A stretch of DNA of 7,210 nucleotides, taken from contig SKMT01000232.1 of the NCBI GenBank assembly GCA_007120915.1, positions 1-7,210 of the forward strand, written 5' to 3'. Below are positions 1-4,892 of this stretch, in pieces. The notes beneath the pieces are model-generated. The model was not told the DNA's origin and did not search any database. It saw nothing but the letters and a program-made list of their open reading frames with translations. This DNA is from Myxococcales bacterium (GTDB lineage: Bacteria; Myxococcota_A; Bradymonadia; Bradymonadales; Bradymonadaceae). The position numbers and the translations under genes were made by a program. Each line of letters starts with the position of its first letter. Within the stretch, counting starts at the first letter, position 1.

Positions 1-97
1 CCCCTGGCGGATAAACCGCGCAGGGGCCGTTCGCACACAGCTTCGCGCAGCCGTCGATGTCCGCTCGCACACTGATCTCACAGCCGCCATTTCCCAC
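1..97 (-). CDS. possible 5' end of a Cys-rich protein, running off the left edge
   Basis: Read on the minus strand from GTG at 95-97, just after an in-frame TGA at 98-100, the frame stays open to the window edge. It gives a peptide with four Cys in its first 25 or so residues, including the stretch DIDGCAKLCANGPCAVYPPG. Most third codon positions are G or C, as in the clear genes of this window. This pattern resembles small disulfide-rich extracytoplasmic modules, but I do not recognise the family. There is no ribosome binding site before the GTG and no signal peptide, so it could be the remnant of a broken gene or chance. Only about 32 codons are visible, so this is a weak call. Confidence 0.2.
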   Translation of the reverse strand, partial: MGNGGCEISVRADIDGCAKLCANGPCAVYPPG

Positions 98-197
98 TCA
101 TCGGCATACAAACATCGCCGTGACAACCATCGGCATCCCGAATTGGCACTGGTTGTCGCTCTTCTCAGCGCCTACCGCGCCTGTTCCGTGTGCCTCT

Positions 198-305
198 TCC
201 GCGCTCCGCGACCAGCGCTCCGCGTTCAGTTTCCGCGTCTCTGCGAAATCCGCGCCTCCGCGTCTCCGCGAGATCCGCGTCCTCCAAGCATCCGTGGATT
301 CCGCG
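198..305. repeat. TCCGCG short-interspersed repeat block
   Basis: The hexamer TCCGCG occurs at 198, 205, 219, 232, 249, 257, 265, 274 and 300, with the variant TCTGCG at 240, so ten copies lie within 108 bp. Neighbouring copies are often 7 to 9 bases apart. On the minus strand this reads as repeated CGCGGA, with words such as ACGCGGAG and CCACGGAT. Similar intergenic arrays of short degenerate words are known from cyanobacteria and other large-genome bacteria. The block has no sustained coding potential and creates Arg-rich spurious frames in every register. Confidence 0.75.
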
Positions 306-401
306 TAGGCGCCGTCGTCGCAGAAGAGCCGCACCCAGTCGGAACTCGGGAACCTGTCGCCTCGACCTCCACGGGATGCACGTTGATCCGACGACCAACA
401 T

Positions 402-421
402 CTTCCCCTTTTGGGGGGAAG
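402..421. repeat. GC-rich hairpin CTTCCCC/GGGGAAG
   Basis: A perfect 7-bp inverted repeat, CTTCCCC (402-408) and GGGGAAG (415-421), encloses a 6-base loop. It is followed by a G-rich stretch to about position 456. No T-tract follows on either strand, so it is not a standard intrinsic terminator. It lies about 160 bp beyond the stop codon of the minus-strand RCC1-like gene. It may be part of a dispersed intergenic element. Confidence 0.45.
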
Positions 422-472
422 TGGCCTGAGCCGCAGGCGAAGGTCGATGGGGGGATGCTGCAGGCGATCTTC

Positions 473-537
473 TATGGTTGACCGTGGCAGTTTAATGACC
501 CAGGACGATGTCGACGATCCGGTGGGTTCATGTACCT
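473..537 (+). repeat. 65-bp dispersed direct repeat, copy A
   Basis: This segment aligns without gaps to 2131-2195, with 55 of 65 positions identical by hand count. The last 23 bases (515-537 and 2173-2195) are identical, and similarity stops soon after. Most readings of the segment are not coding; for example, the plus frame starting at its first base contains a stop in both copies. The copies lie in the same orientation on either side of the RCC1-like gene. This is best explained as two members of an intergenic repeat family. Confidence 0.8.
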
Positions 538-579
538 CCGGCCCAACGTTGCGGGAGCCGACAAGACGGCGCTCGGTCC

Positions 580-1800
580 CTAGAGGTCGAAACGCAAATT
601 GCCCCATCCCCAACACAACACCTTTTCGCGATTATCGGTAAGACCACAGGTGGTGCTTTGCGACCCGCTCATGTCCTCAAAAGAAGCCGTGGATACTTGC
701 TTGACCCAATCTCTTCGCTGGTCCCCTAATATCCAGCCATTATCGAGCCATAGCTCAGCCTCACCCTCACCACTGTGTGGCAGCTTTACGTGATGGCCCC
801 ATGGACAATGGTACTCGCCCTCTAGATCTCGCCCGCAGACGAATAGCTCCTCTCCTTCGGATGGCCCCCAACATTTCACGCCACCTTTGGTGTCCTTTAC
901 ACAGATGTGATGCCTACCGGCCACCACATCATCCGCTTTCATAGGCCGACGCAGCGCTTCGTGAAACGATTCCTCCTCGATCAGCGCCGTGCCCGGCCCC
1001 CAACATTTCAGCTTTTTCTCACCGGTGACACCACAGATGTTCTTGTGGCCCACAGAGATAACATCGAAATTCAAATCCGGCAGTTCTTCGACGAGTTCCT
1101 TCCCAATCGAATCATCATCGTCGAACACCCGGCAGTATACCCCGCCCTCTGTCCCCAACGCACAAAGGACGTCAGCCCCCAGCGAAAGCTCCTCTAGTTG
1201 TTCATCAACCGAAGGCTTCCAACGCATCATACCATCAGCATCGGCGTTGCCGTTTCGTGCAAACGACCAACAGACAATTTCGTTCTGACTACTGAGAGCA
1301 CACACGCTGTCACGGTTGACGCTAATGGAGGTGTAATGCCCCGCCGAGGCATTATCCGGACCCAGTATTGCCAATGGTTGAGAAGTCACCTCACCCGCAA
1401 ATTCAAAACAACGAATCATCTGCTCACTGTCTATCCCGCAGAATGTAGATCCCTCCATATCAATATACTCAAACGTCCCCGGAAACGCTGCACTCCGTAT
1501 GTGCGGGCTCTTTTGCAGCCCAAAGCTTTCATGTGGAGGGCGACAGTCGTGAGCAAGAGCAGGACCGAAGTGCCAACATTCGACTTTACCGTCGGAATAT
1601 CGAGCACACCCCGGAAATCCCCCTGTTACTTCAACTGGCTCCGGAGCAACGGTTTCTTGTCCGTTGTCACTCTGGCTGGAGTCTGCTCCATCTTCCGACA
1701 AAAGACCGGGAAAAATCGACACCAAAAGTGCGCCGAAAACAAGCAGACAACTCATTACCCCGAGTAGCAGTTGTACTCGATAGTTGAAATGAACAGCCAC
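580..1800 (-). CDS. membrane-anchored RCC1-like repeat protein with paired cysteines
   Basis: This encodes a 406-residue protein predicted to be anchored by one N-terminal membrane segment (about residues 11-30) and to face the cell exterior or periplasm. An acidic Ser/Asp linker follows, then repeats resembling the RCC1 propeller consensus, each with a short strand, a Cys pair and often CW or CWG. Pairs fall at about 65/75, 121/131, 167/177, 213/223, 256/266, 300/310, 322/332 and 385/396. Most are C-x9-C, which suggests a disulfide across each hairpin. The usual GQLG turn of RCC1 is largely missing. I chose GTG at 1798-1800 because GAGAGG lies 6 bases upstream; an in-frame TTG at 1867-1869 would add 23 residues but has no clear binding site. 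Sampled lines of the gene are about 47-58% GC, against 60-72% in neighbouring genes, which suggests transfer. Ligand and function are unknown. Confidence 0.85.
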   Translation of the reverse strand: MAVHFNYRVQLLLGVMSCLLVFGALLVSIFPGLLSEDGADSSQSDNGQETVAPEPVEVTGGFPGCARYSDGKVECWHFGPALAHDCRPPHESFGLQKSPHIRSAAFPGTFEYIDMEGSTFCGIDSEQMIRCFEFAGEVTSQPLAILGPDNASAGHYTSISVNRDSVCALSSQNEIVCWSFARNGNADADGMMRWKPSVDEQLEELSLGADVLCALGTEGGVYCRVFDDDDSIGKELVEELPDLNFDVISVGHKNICGVTGEKKLKCWGPGTALIEEESFHEALRRPMKADDVVAGRHHICVKDTKGGVKCWGPSEGEELFVCGRDLEGEYHCPWGHHVKLPHSGEGEAELWLDNGWILGDQRRDWVKQVSTASFEDMSGSQSTTCGLTDNREKVLCWGWGNLRFDL

Positions 1801-1806
1801 GGAAGT

Positions 1807-1812
1807 CCTCTC
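1807..1812 (-). promoter_or_regulatory. ribosome binding site for the RCC1-like gene
   Basis: On the minus strand GAGAGG sits 6 bases before GTG 1798-1800. It is the strongest Shine-Dalgarno match near the 5' end of this frame and decides the start in favour of GTG over the upstream TTG at 1867-1869. Confidence 0.6.
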
Positions 1813-1890
1813 AAAGCGCCTGTATTCATGCTCGCATCCGAAGCGTCTCAGCGATGTGTTCTGCGCCAACAGCCACTGTGACTACGGGCT

Positions 1891-1945
1891 TCGGCGACGC
1901 CGACCACAACCTGTCGCAGCATCTGTGGGATGCTCCGCGATCGCG
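1891..1945. repeat. cluster of three palindromes
   Basis: Three perfect inverted repeats lie within 55 bases. TCGGCG/CGCCGA with a 1-base centre is at 1891-1903. AGCATC/GATGCT with a 5-base loop is at 1918-1934. The 10-bp palindrome CGCGATCGCG is at 1936-1945. They lie about 90-145 bases upstream of the chosen start of the RCC1-like gene. They could be protein-binding sites, part of a dispersed palindromic repeat, or 5' leader structure. Confidence 0.5.
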
Positions 1946-2078
1946 ATGACAGCCCCTGGTTCCTCGCTACGCTCGTCCCTGGGCCTGGGGATGCCATCGG
2001 CTCCAACGTGTGTGCCCAATCGCTGCGACGGCTCTCCGGGTATTGTACCGAAGAATGCCGTCAGGTTCAGCCCGCCGC

Positions 2079-2097
2079 GGCTTCATCGGGCGAAGCC
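2079..2097. repeat. hairpin GGCTTC/GAAGCC
   Basis: A perfect 6-bp stem, GGCTTC (2079-2084) and GAAGCC (2092-2097), encloses a 7-base loop. There is no T-tract on either side. It lies 33 bases before copy B of the 65-bp repeat and may belong to the same or a neighbouring intergenic element. Confidence 0.4.
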
Positions 2098-2130
2098 ACC
2101 GACGCGTTCGTTTCCACCTCGTCCATCTGG

Positions 2131-2195
2131 TATGAATGACCGTGACAGTTCGACGACCCGCGACGAGGTCGGCGATCCGGTGGGTTCATGTACCT
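2131..2195 (+). repeat. 65-bp dispersed direct repeat, copy B
   Basis: This is the partner of 473-537, in the same orientation, ungapped and about 85% identical by hand count. Identity is complete over the last 23 bases (2173-2195). The centre-to-centre distance between the copies is 1658 bp, and the RCC1-like gene fills most of the interval. Copy B ends 112 bases before the start codon of the small lipoprotein gene, so it may lie in that gene's promoter or leader region. Confidence 0.8.
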
Positions 2196-2276
2196 TTGAC
2201 CCCGAGCTCCCTTCGGCCAGGGGCCTACGGTCGGTCGGGGCTACGCTCCGGCGGACGTCCCTCCACGGGTTCGCAT

Positions 2277-2292
2277 CACGACCCCACGACCC
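2277..2292. repeat. CACGACCC tandem repeat upstream of the lipoprotein gene
   Basis: Two exact CACGACCC units (2277-2284 and 2285-2292) are followed by the related GACCCCG. The sequence CACGACCCGA at 2285-2294 is the exact reverse complement of TCGGGTCGTG at 2802-2811 in the array downstream of the gene. The small lipoprotein gene is therefore framed by inverted copies of related short repeats. Confidence 0.5.
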
Positions 2293-2307
2293 GACCCCGG
2301 AGTTCCA

Positions 2308-2778
2308 ATGCCGCTGCGAAAACTCCTCACAACCACCGCCGCCCTGTTCACCCTCACGGCACTCGGCTGCGGTCCCTTCGCCCTGGGTGGCGACACCACC
2401 TACGAGTACGAAGACGAAGGCCGCATCTGCTTTGGCGACGACCCCTGGATGGGCGATGGCTCGGTGCTGCATCCCGGCGAAACGCTGAGGTTGACCGTTG
2501 TGTTCAACGACTGCCTCTCCAGCAGTTGCACCGACTTTCACGACACCGCCTGCTCCATCGACATCGACGACAAGACCATCACGGTCACCAGTGAGGGCTC
2601 CTACACCGACACCACGCAGACGAGCCGGGCGTGCACCGACGACTGCAACGTTTCGTCGGCCAGTTGCGAAGGCCCGGAGTTGCAGGAGGGCAGCTACACG
2701 CTTCATCACGGCGACGACACCTACGAGTTCGTCGTGCCTCCTGATGACGAAGACACCGCCGGGTGTCTGGAGCCGTGA
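2308..2778 (+). CDS. small Cys-rich lipoprotein of unknown function
   Basis: This encodes a 156-residue predicted lipoprotein. The first 21 residues form a signal peptide with positive Arg/Lys, a Leu/Thr/Ala core and lipobox TALGC, giving lipidation at Cys21. Gly at +2 gives no inner-membrane retention signal of the Asp type, so outer-membrane placement is plausible. The mature part has eight further Cys (41, 69, 74, 82, 109, 113, 120 and 153), enough for four disulfides. It alternates between short beta-prone segments and ends in YTLHHGDDTYEFVVPP, which suggests a compact beta-sandwich domain. I know similar myxobacterial hypothetical lipoproteins by pattern only and assign no function. GGAG lies 5 bases before ATG 2308. 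The gene has short repeats on both sides and no close co-directional partner, so it is probably transcribed alone. Confidence 0.85.
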   Translation: MPLRKLLTTTAALFTLTALGCGPFALGGDTTYEYEDEGRICFGDDPWMGDGSVLHPGETLRLTVVFNDCLSSSCTDFHDTACSIDIDDKTITVTSEGSYTDTTQTSRACTDDCNVSSASCEGPELQEGSYTLHHGDDTYEFVVPPDDEDTAGCLEP

Positions 2779-2787
2779 TCGACGTCG

Positions 2788-2822
2788 GTGGGTCGTGGGT
2801 CTCGGGTCGTGAGTCTTGGCTC
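2788..2822. repeat. degenerate heptamer array, consensus GTGGGTC
   Basis: Five adjacent 7-base units begin at 2788: GTGGGTC, GTGGGTC, TCGGGTC, GTGAGTC and TTGGCTC. The array starts 10 bases after the stop codon of the small lipoprotein gene. It is related, in inverted orientation, to the CACGACCC repeat in front of that gene. It resembles the heptanucleotide tandem repeats known between genes in some bacteria. Confidence 0.65.
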
Positions 2823-2931
2823 GTGCAACCATCGTTTCCGGCTGACCTATCCACGCTGACCACAGGTGGTAAACTGACAGGGATGGATGATAACGTACGG
2901 TATCGACTGGACGTTCATAACGAACTCGACC

Positions 2932-2935
2932 GGAG
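2932..2935 (+). promoter_or_regulatory. ribosome binding site for the secreted acidic protein
   Basis: GGAG lies 8 bases before ATG 2944-2946. It supports a start there rather than at the in-frame ATG at 2887, which would put 19 polar residues in front of a normal signal peptide. Confidence 0.6.
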
Positions 2936-2943
2936 CAGAAGTC

Positions 2944-3657
2944 ATGATGCGACGCATCGGTGCAACAGTTGCAGTGTTATTGATCGGACTATTGGCCATG
3001 CCGCTGACGGCGGCGGCCGACGAGGCGGGAAGTCCCGACGTTGACTCGCTTGCTGAGGCACTCGATCTGCCGGGTCAGGCCCAACAATTGAGGGAGGCCG
3101 GCGTCGAGGAGGCGGAGCTGAGCCGGGCGCTGGATGCGCTACAGCAGGATGCTGACGCGGAGGACGACGACCAGCCAAGCCGGGCCGGTCAGGCCGCCCG
3201 TGTTCTCAGGTCCGAGGCCGAGACCGCCCAGGAGGAGGGGCGGATGGAAAATTTCGGGGAGTTCGTTGAGGGCCAGGTCCAGGAGGGCAAACAAGGTCAA
3301 GAACTTGCCGAGTCGATCCGCCAGAAGCGCGAGGGACGCGTAGCGCCCGGTGAACGCCCCGATGAAGCCGGCGAGCGCCCCGATGAAGCCGGTGAACGCC
3401 CCGATGAAGCCGGTGAACGCCCCGATGAAGCCGGCGAACAGCGCGGCGAAGCAGGGCCTGATGAGGCGGGAGAACGCCGGGAACGAGGAGGCCCCGGTGA
3501 GGCTGAGGATCGCCGCGAAGGCGCCGACGCCGACCAAACCGACGAACGTCGGGGACGAGCCGAACCGGACCAGCCCGCCGACCGCGGCGCCGAAGACCAG
3601 CAAGACGACCAGCAAGATGATGCCCCCGGTGAATCTGATCGCCGTCGGGGACGGTGA
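2944..3657 (+). CDS. secreted acidic protein with GERPDEA heptapeptide repeats
   Basis: This encodes a 237-residue exported protein of unknown function. Residues 1-25 form a signal peptide: MMRR, a hydrophobic core, then an AxA site before Asp26, with no lipobox, so a soluble periplasmic or secreted product is expected. Residues about 34-130 are charged and helix-prone, with segments such as LREAGVEEAELSRALDAL, and form the only part likely to fold. Residues 136-163 are four perfect GERPDEA heptads. A degenerate GEQRGEA and a long Gly/Glu/Arg/Asp/Gln-rich tail to the C-terminus follow, probably disordered. The start at 2944 is chosen from GGAG 8 bases upstream and the signal peptide position. 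The next gene starts 64 bases downstream in the same direction and also encodes an exported acidic protein, so co-transcription is possible. Confidence 0.8.
   Translation: MMRRIGATVAVLLIGLLAMPLTAAADEAGSPDVDSLAEALDLPGQAQQLREAGVEEAELSRALDALQQDADAEDDDQPSRAGQAARVLRSEAETAQEEGRMENFGEFVEGQVQEGKQGQELAESIRQKREGRVAPGERPDEAGERPDEAGERPDEAGERPDEAGEQRGEAGPDEAGERRERGGPGEAEDRREGADADQTDERRGRAEPDQPADRGAEDQQDDQQDDAPGESDRRRGR
3349..3432 (+). repeat. four tandem 21-bp units encoding GERPDEA
   Basis: Units lie at 3349-3369, 3370-3390, 3391-3411 and 3412-3432. Units 1, 3 and 4 are identical in DNA; unit 2 differs at two synonymous positions. A fifth, diverged unit follows at 3433-3453. The repeat period is a multiple of three, so changes in copy number keep the frame. 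The near identity points to recent slippage or unequal exchange. Confidence 0.9.
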
Positions 3658-3710
3658 CGCCGCCTGAAAATTGCATCCAACTTTGCCGTTTACGGCTCAA
3701 CGCACCAAAA

Positions 3711-3715
3711 GGGAG
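3711..3715 (+). promoter_or_regulatory. ribosome binding site for the acidic lipoprotein
   Basis: GGGAG lies 6 bases before ATG 3722-3724 and 9 before the adjacent ATG 3725-3727. It rules out the in-frame ATG-like start at 3671, which would place 17 polar residues ahead of the signal peptide. Confidence 0.6.
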
Positions 3716-3721
3716 TCATCA

Positions 3722-4072
3722 ATGATGAAGAACGTATCGAAACTTATCGTTGCAGCGCTTCTGGTCTGTGGCCTGGTCGCCTGCGAATCCGACGACCCCG
3801 AGGAAGCCCAACCCGACGAACAAACCGAAGCGGTGCAGCAGCAGGCCGATGAGCAGCCGGACGAACAGCCGGAACAGGCCGCCGAAGAAGAGAGTGAACT
3901 GGTAGAAGAAGCCCGGGAACTCGGCGCCCGCGCCGAGTCATTCAGCGAAGATCCGGATAGCCTGGATGCCTGGCTTGAAGAACGAGATATGACAGAAGAC
4001 CAACTCGAAGAGCTGCTCTTCGACATCTCCCGGGATGAAGCGGCCAGCCGCGCCTATGCCGAAGAGCGCTGA
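3722..4072 (+). CDS. small acidic lipoprotein
   Basis: This encodes a 116-residue predicted lipoprotein. Residues 1-20 form a signal peptide and Cys21, in the lipobox GLVAC, is the lipidation site; Glu22 at +2 gives no inner-membrane retention signal. Residues about 22-57 are an Asp/Glu/Gln/Pro-rich linker with repeated DEQPDEQPEQ-type words. The C-terminal half (about 58-116) is charged and strongly helix-prone, with the segment SLDAWLEERDMTEDQLEELL and a final SRAYAEER. No catalytic motif is visible and I do not recognise a family. Its position 64 bases after another exported acidic protein suggests a shared transcript and a shared envelope location. Its stop lies only 13 bases from the stop of the convergent HD gene, with no clear terminator between them. 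Confidence 0.8.
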   Translation: MMKNVSKLIVAALLVCGLVACESDDPEEAQPDEQTEAVQQQADEQPDEQPEQAAEEESELVEEARELGARAESFSEDPDSLDAWLEERDMTEDQLEELLFDISRDEAASRAYAEER

Positions 4073-4085
4073 CCCCCTCGAAGAT

Positions 4086-4721
4086 CTACGACGTTTCGTC
4101 TTCAAGCTGCAGTAAAAACTGCTGCATGAACTCAATTCTCGCCTGCGCCTCTCGGCGCCCGGTCTCGGTGTAAAACCGCTCTTCGAGCTTCAGCAGCTTT
4201 GCGTAGAAATGATCCACCGTGTACGTGCCGTCGTCGGGCTGTCGCTGCGTACAGAACGGGTCCTCAGCGGCCATCATCTCCCGCCCCAGCGCACCGCCAA
4301 TCTCGAAGCAGCGAGCCACTCCGATGGCGCCGATGGCGTCCAGGTTGTCGGCGTCGCTGACCACCTTCGCCTCCAGACTCTCCGGGACCAACCCCGCCGA
4401 AAACGAGTGGCATCGGATCGCCTCGGCGACCAACTCGATTCGCTCGTCGTCGAGCCGGCCGCGAAGCCACCCGCATGCCTTCCTGGCGCTCATCGTCGAT
4501 GCCTGCGAACGCTCTGGATGATCCTTCGGCAGGTTGACGATGTCGTGCATCCAGCCTGCCAGCTCTACCACTGTCAGGTCCGCGCCTTCGGCGTCGGCGA
4601 GCCGGCGGGCGTTGGCGACGACGCGGCGGATGTGGCCCACATCGTGGCCGGCGCTGGTCTCCATCTCTTTGAACGCCCAGTCGCGGGCGTCGTCGATCAG
4701 TTGTCGGTGATCGCCGTTCAT
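4086..4721 (-). CDS. HD-domain metal-dependent phosphohydrolase (YedJ-like)
   Basis: This encodes a 211-residue cytoplasmic protein with no signal peptide. HD-superfamily proteins bind one or two divalent metals and hydrolyse phosphomonoester or phosphodiester bonds in nucleotides or related substrates. The expected ligands are visible: HDVGHIRRVV (His26, Asp27, His30), GWMHDIV (His59-Asp60), His105 in CHSF, and SDADNLDAIGAIG (Asp123, Asp125). The order and spacing, and the closing DADNLDAIGA motif, resemble E. coli YedJ and related proteins, whose natural substrate I cannot state. I chose ATG 4719-4721 because GAGG lies 7 bases upstream; an in-frame start at 4767-4769 would add 16 residues that do not fit the family. 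The gene lies downstream of the FG-GAP lipoprotein on the same strand, but 171 bases and an inverted repeat separate them, so it may have its own promoter. Confidence 0.88.
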   Translation of the reverse strand: MNGDHRQLIDDARDWAFKEMETSAGHDVGHIRRVVANARRLADAEGADLTVVELAGWMHDIVNLPKDHPERSQASTMSARKACGWLRGRLDDERIELVAEAIRCHSFSAGLVPESLEAKVVSDADNLDAIGAIGVARCFEIGGALGREMMAAEDPFCTQRQPDDGTYTVDHFYAKLLKLEERFYTETGRREAQARIEFMQQFLLQLEDETS

Positions 4722-4728
4722 CTTGTAG

Positions 4729-4732
4729 CCTC
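4729..4732 (-). promoter_or_regulatory. ribosome binding site for the HD phosphohydrolase
   Basis: On the minus strand GAGG lies 7 bases before ATG 4719-4721. This supports the shorter start and makes the 16 residues upstream in the same frame untranslated leader. Confidence 0.55.
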
Positions 4733-4779
4733 TGCTGCCCGCCCAACCTGCTCCCCTGAAGCGCAGCAAGAAGGGAGCT

Positions 4780-4846
4780 GTCCGGCACTCAAGACTCAGA
4801 CACCTTGCACCAACGTGCAGCGGGATCGACTCCTTGAGTGCCGGAC
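4780..4846. repeat. 14-bp perfect inverted repeat with nested hairpin
   Basis: GTCCGGCACTCAAG (4780-4793) and CTTGAGTGCCGGAC (4833-4846) are exact reverse complements separated by 39 bases. Within the loop TGCAC (4806-4810) and GTGCA (4815-4819) form a second stem with a 4-base loop. The element lies between the stop of the FG-GAP lipoprotein gene and the start of the HD gene, both on the minus strand. There is no T-tract, so it is not a typical intrinsic terminator. It could be a structured leader of the HD gene, a weak terminator, or a small non-autonomous repeat. Confidence 0.7.
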
Positions 4847-4868
4847 GGAGGGGTCGGGGTGGATTGTC

Positions 4869-4892
4869 TGGCGCAGTGATCGGGCAGCGCCA
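4869..4892 (-). terminator. weak hairpin directly after the FG-GAP lipoprotein stop
   Basis: On the minus strand TGGCGC/GCGCCA forms a 6-bp stem with a 12-base loop immediately after the TGA at 4893-4895. The position suits transcription termination or 3' end protection, but no run of T follows, so this is tentative. Confidence 0.25.

Larger units (their letters stand above)
1..579. other. gene-poor, repeat-rich intergenic region
   Basis: No complete gene is supported here. The open frames on both strands are short, have no ribosome binding site, and encode low-complexity Arg/Ser/Pro peptides that come from the repeats. The stretch holds three imperfect CATCGGCAT-like words at 99-107, 113-121 and 128-136, a TCCGCG-type repeat block at 198-305, a hairpin at 402-421, and one copy of a 65-bp dispersed repeat at 473-537. 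A possible minus-strand coding fragment occupies the extreme left edge. The right part is the downstream side of the RCC1-like gene that ends at 580; no T-tract terminator is visible for that gene. Confidence 0.6.
1801..2307. other. structured intergenic region between divergent genes
   Basis: This region separates the minus-strand RCC1-like gene from the plus-strand lipoprotein gene, so promoters for both should lie within it. I cannot point to a convincing -35/-10 pair. It contains palindromes at 1891-1945, a hairpin at 2079-2097, the 65-bp repeat copy B at 2131-2195 and CACGACCC repeats at 2277-2292. A stretch near 1954-1990 with two CCCTGG words also looks repetitive. Open frames here lack binding sites and give low-complexity peptides, so I regard the region as non-coding. 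Confidence 0.6.

Noticed and set aside
198..305. Possible CRISPR array
   Set aside because: Repeat words are six to nine bases long with no uniform spacers and no cas genes nearby.
98..616. Minus-strand frame of 172 aa
   Set aside because: It reads through the TCCGCG block, the hairpin and the 65-bp repeat, overlaps the end of the RCC1-like gene and has no ribosome binding site or domain.
642..654. 13-base GACCACAGGTGGT identical to 2858-2870
   Set aside because: The first copy lies inside the RCC1-like coding sequence and the surrounding bases do not match, so it is likely coincidence.
1198..1767. Plus-strand frame of 189 aa
   Set aside because: Antisense of the RCC1-like gene, whose repeats and Cys spacing leave no doubt about the coding strand.
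2083..2832. Minus-strand frame of 249 aa
   Set aside because: It covers the small lipoprotein gene in antisense and extends into repeats at both ends. Composition is Arg/Gly/Val low complexity.
3139..3615. Minus-strand hydrophobic 158-aa frame with GFIGAFT repeats, like a membrane protein
   Set aside because: It is the exact antisense of the GERPDEA gene. Complementing Asp/Glu codons produces hydrophobic residues automatically. The plus strand has the signal peptide and ribosome binding site.
3697..4026. Minus-strand Ser-rich 109-aa frame
   Set aside because: Antisense of the acidic lipoprotein; the Ser richness is a by-product of its Gln/Glu/Asp-rich codons.
4080..4103. Possible bidirectional terminator between convergent genes
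   Set aside because: GAAG/CTTC and ACGA/TCGT arms pair only with a 4-base bulge, no T-tract follows, and most of the structure lies inside the HD coding sequence.
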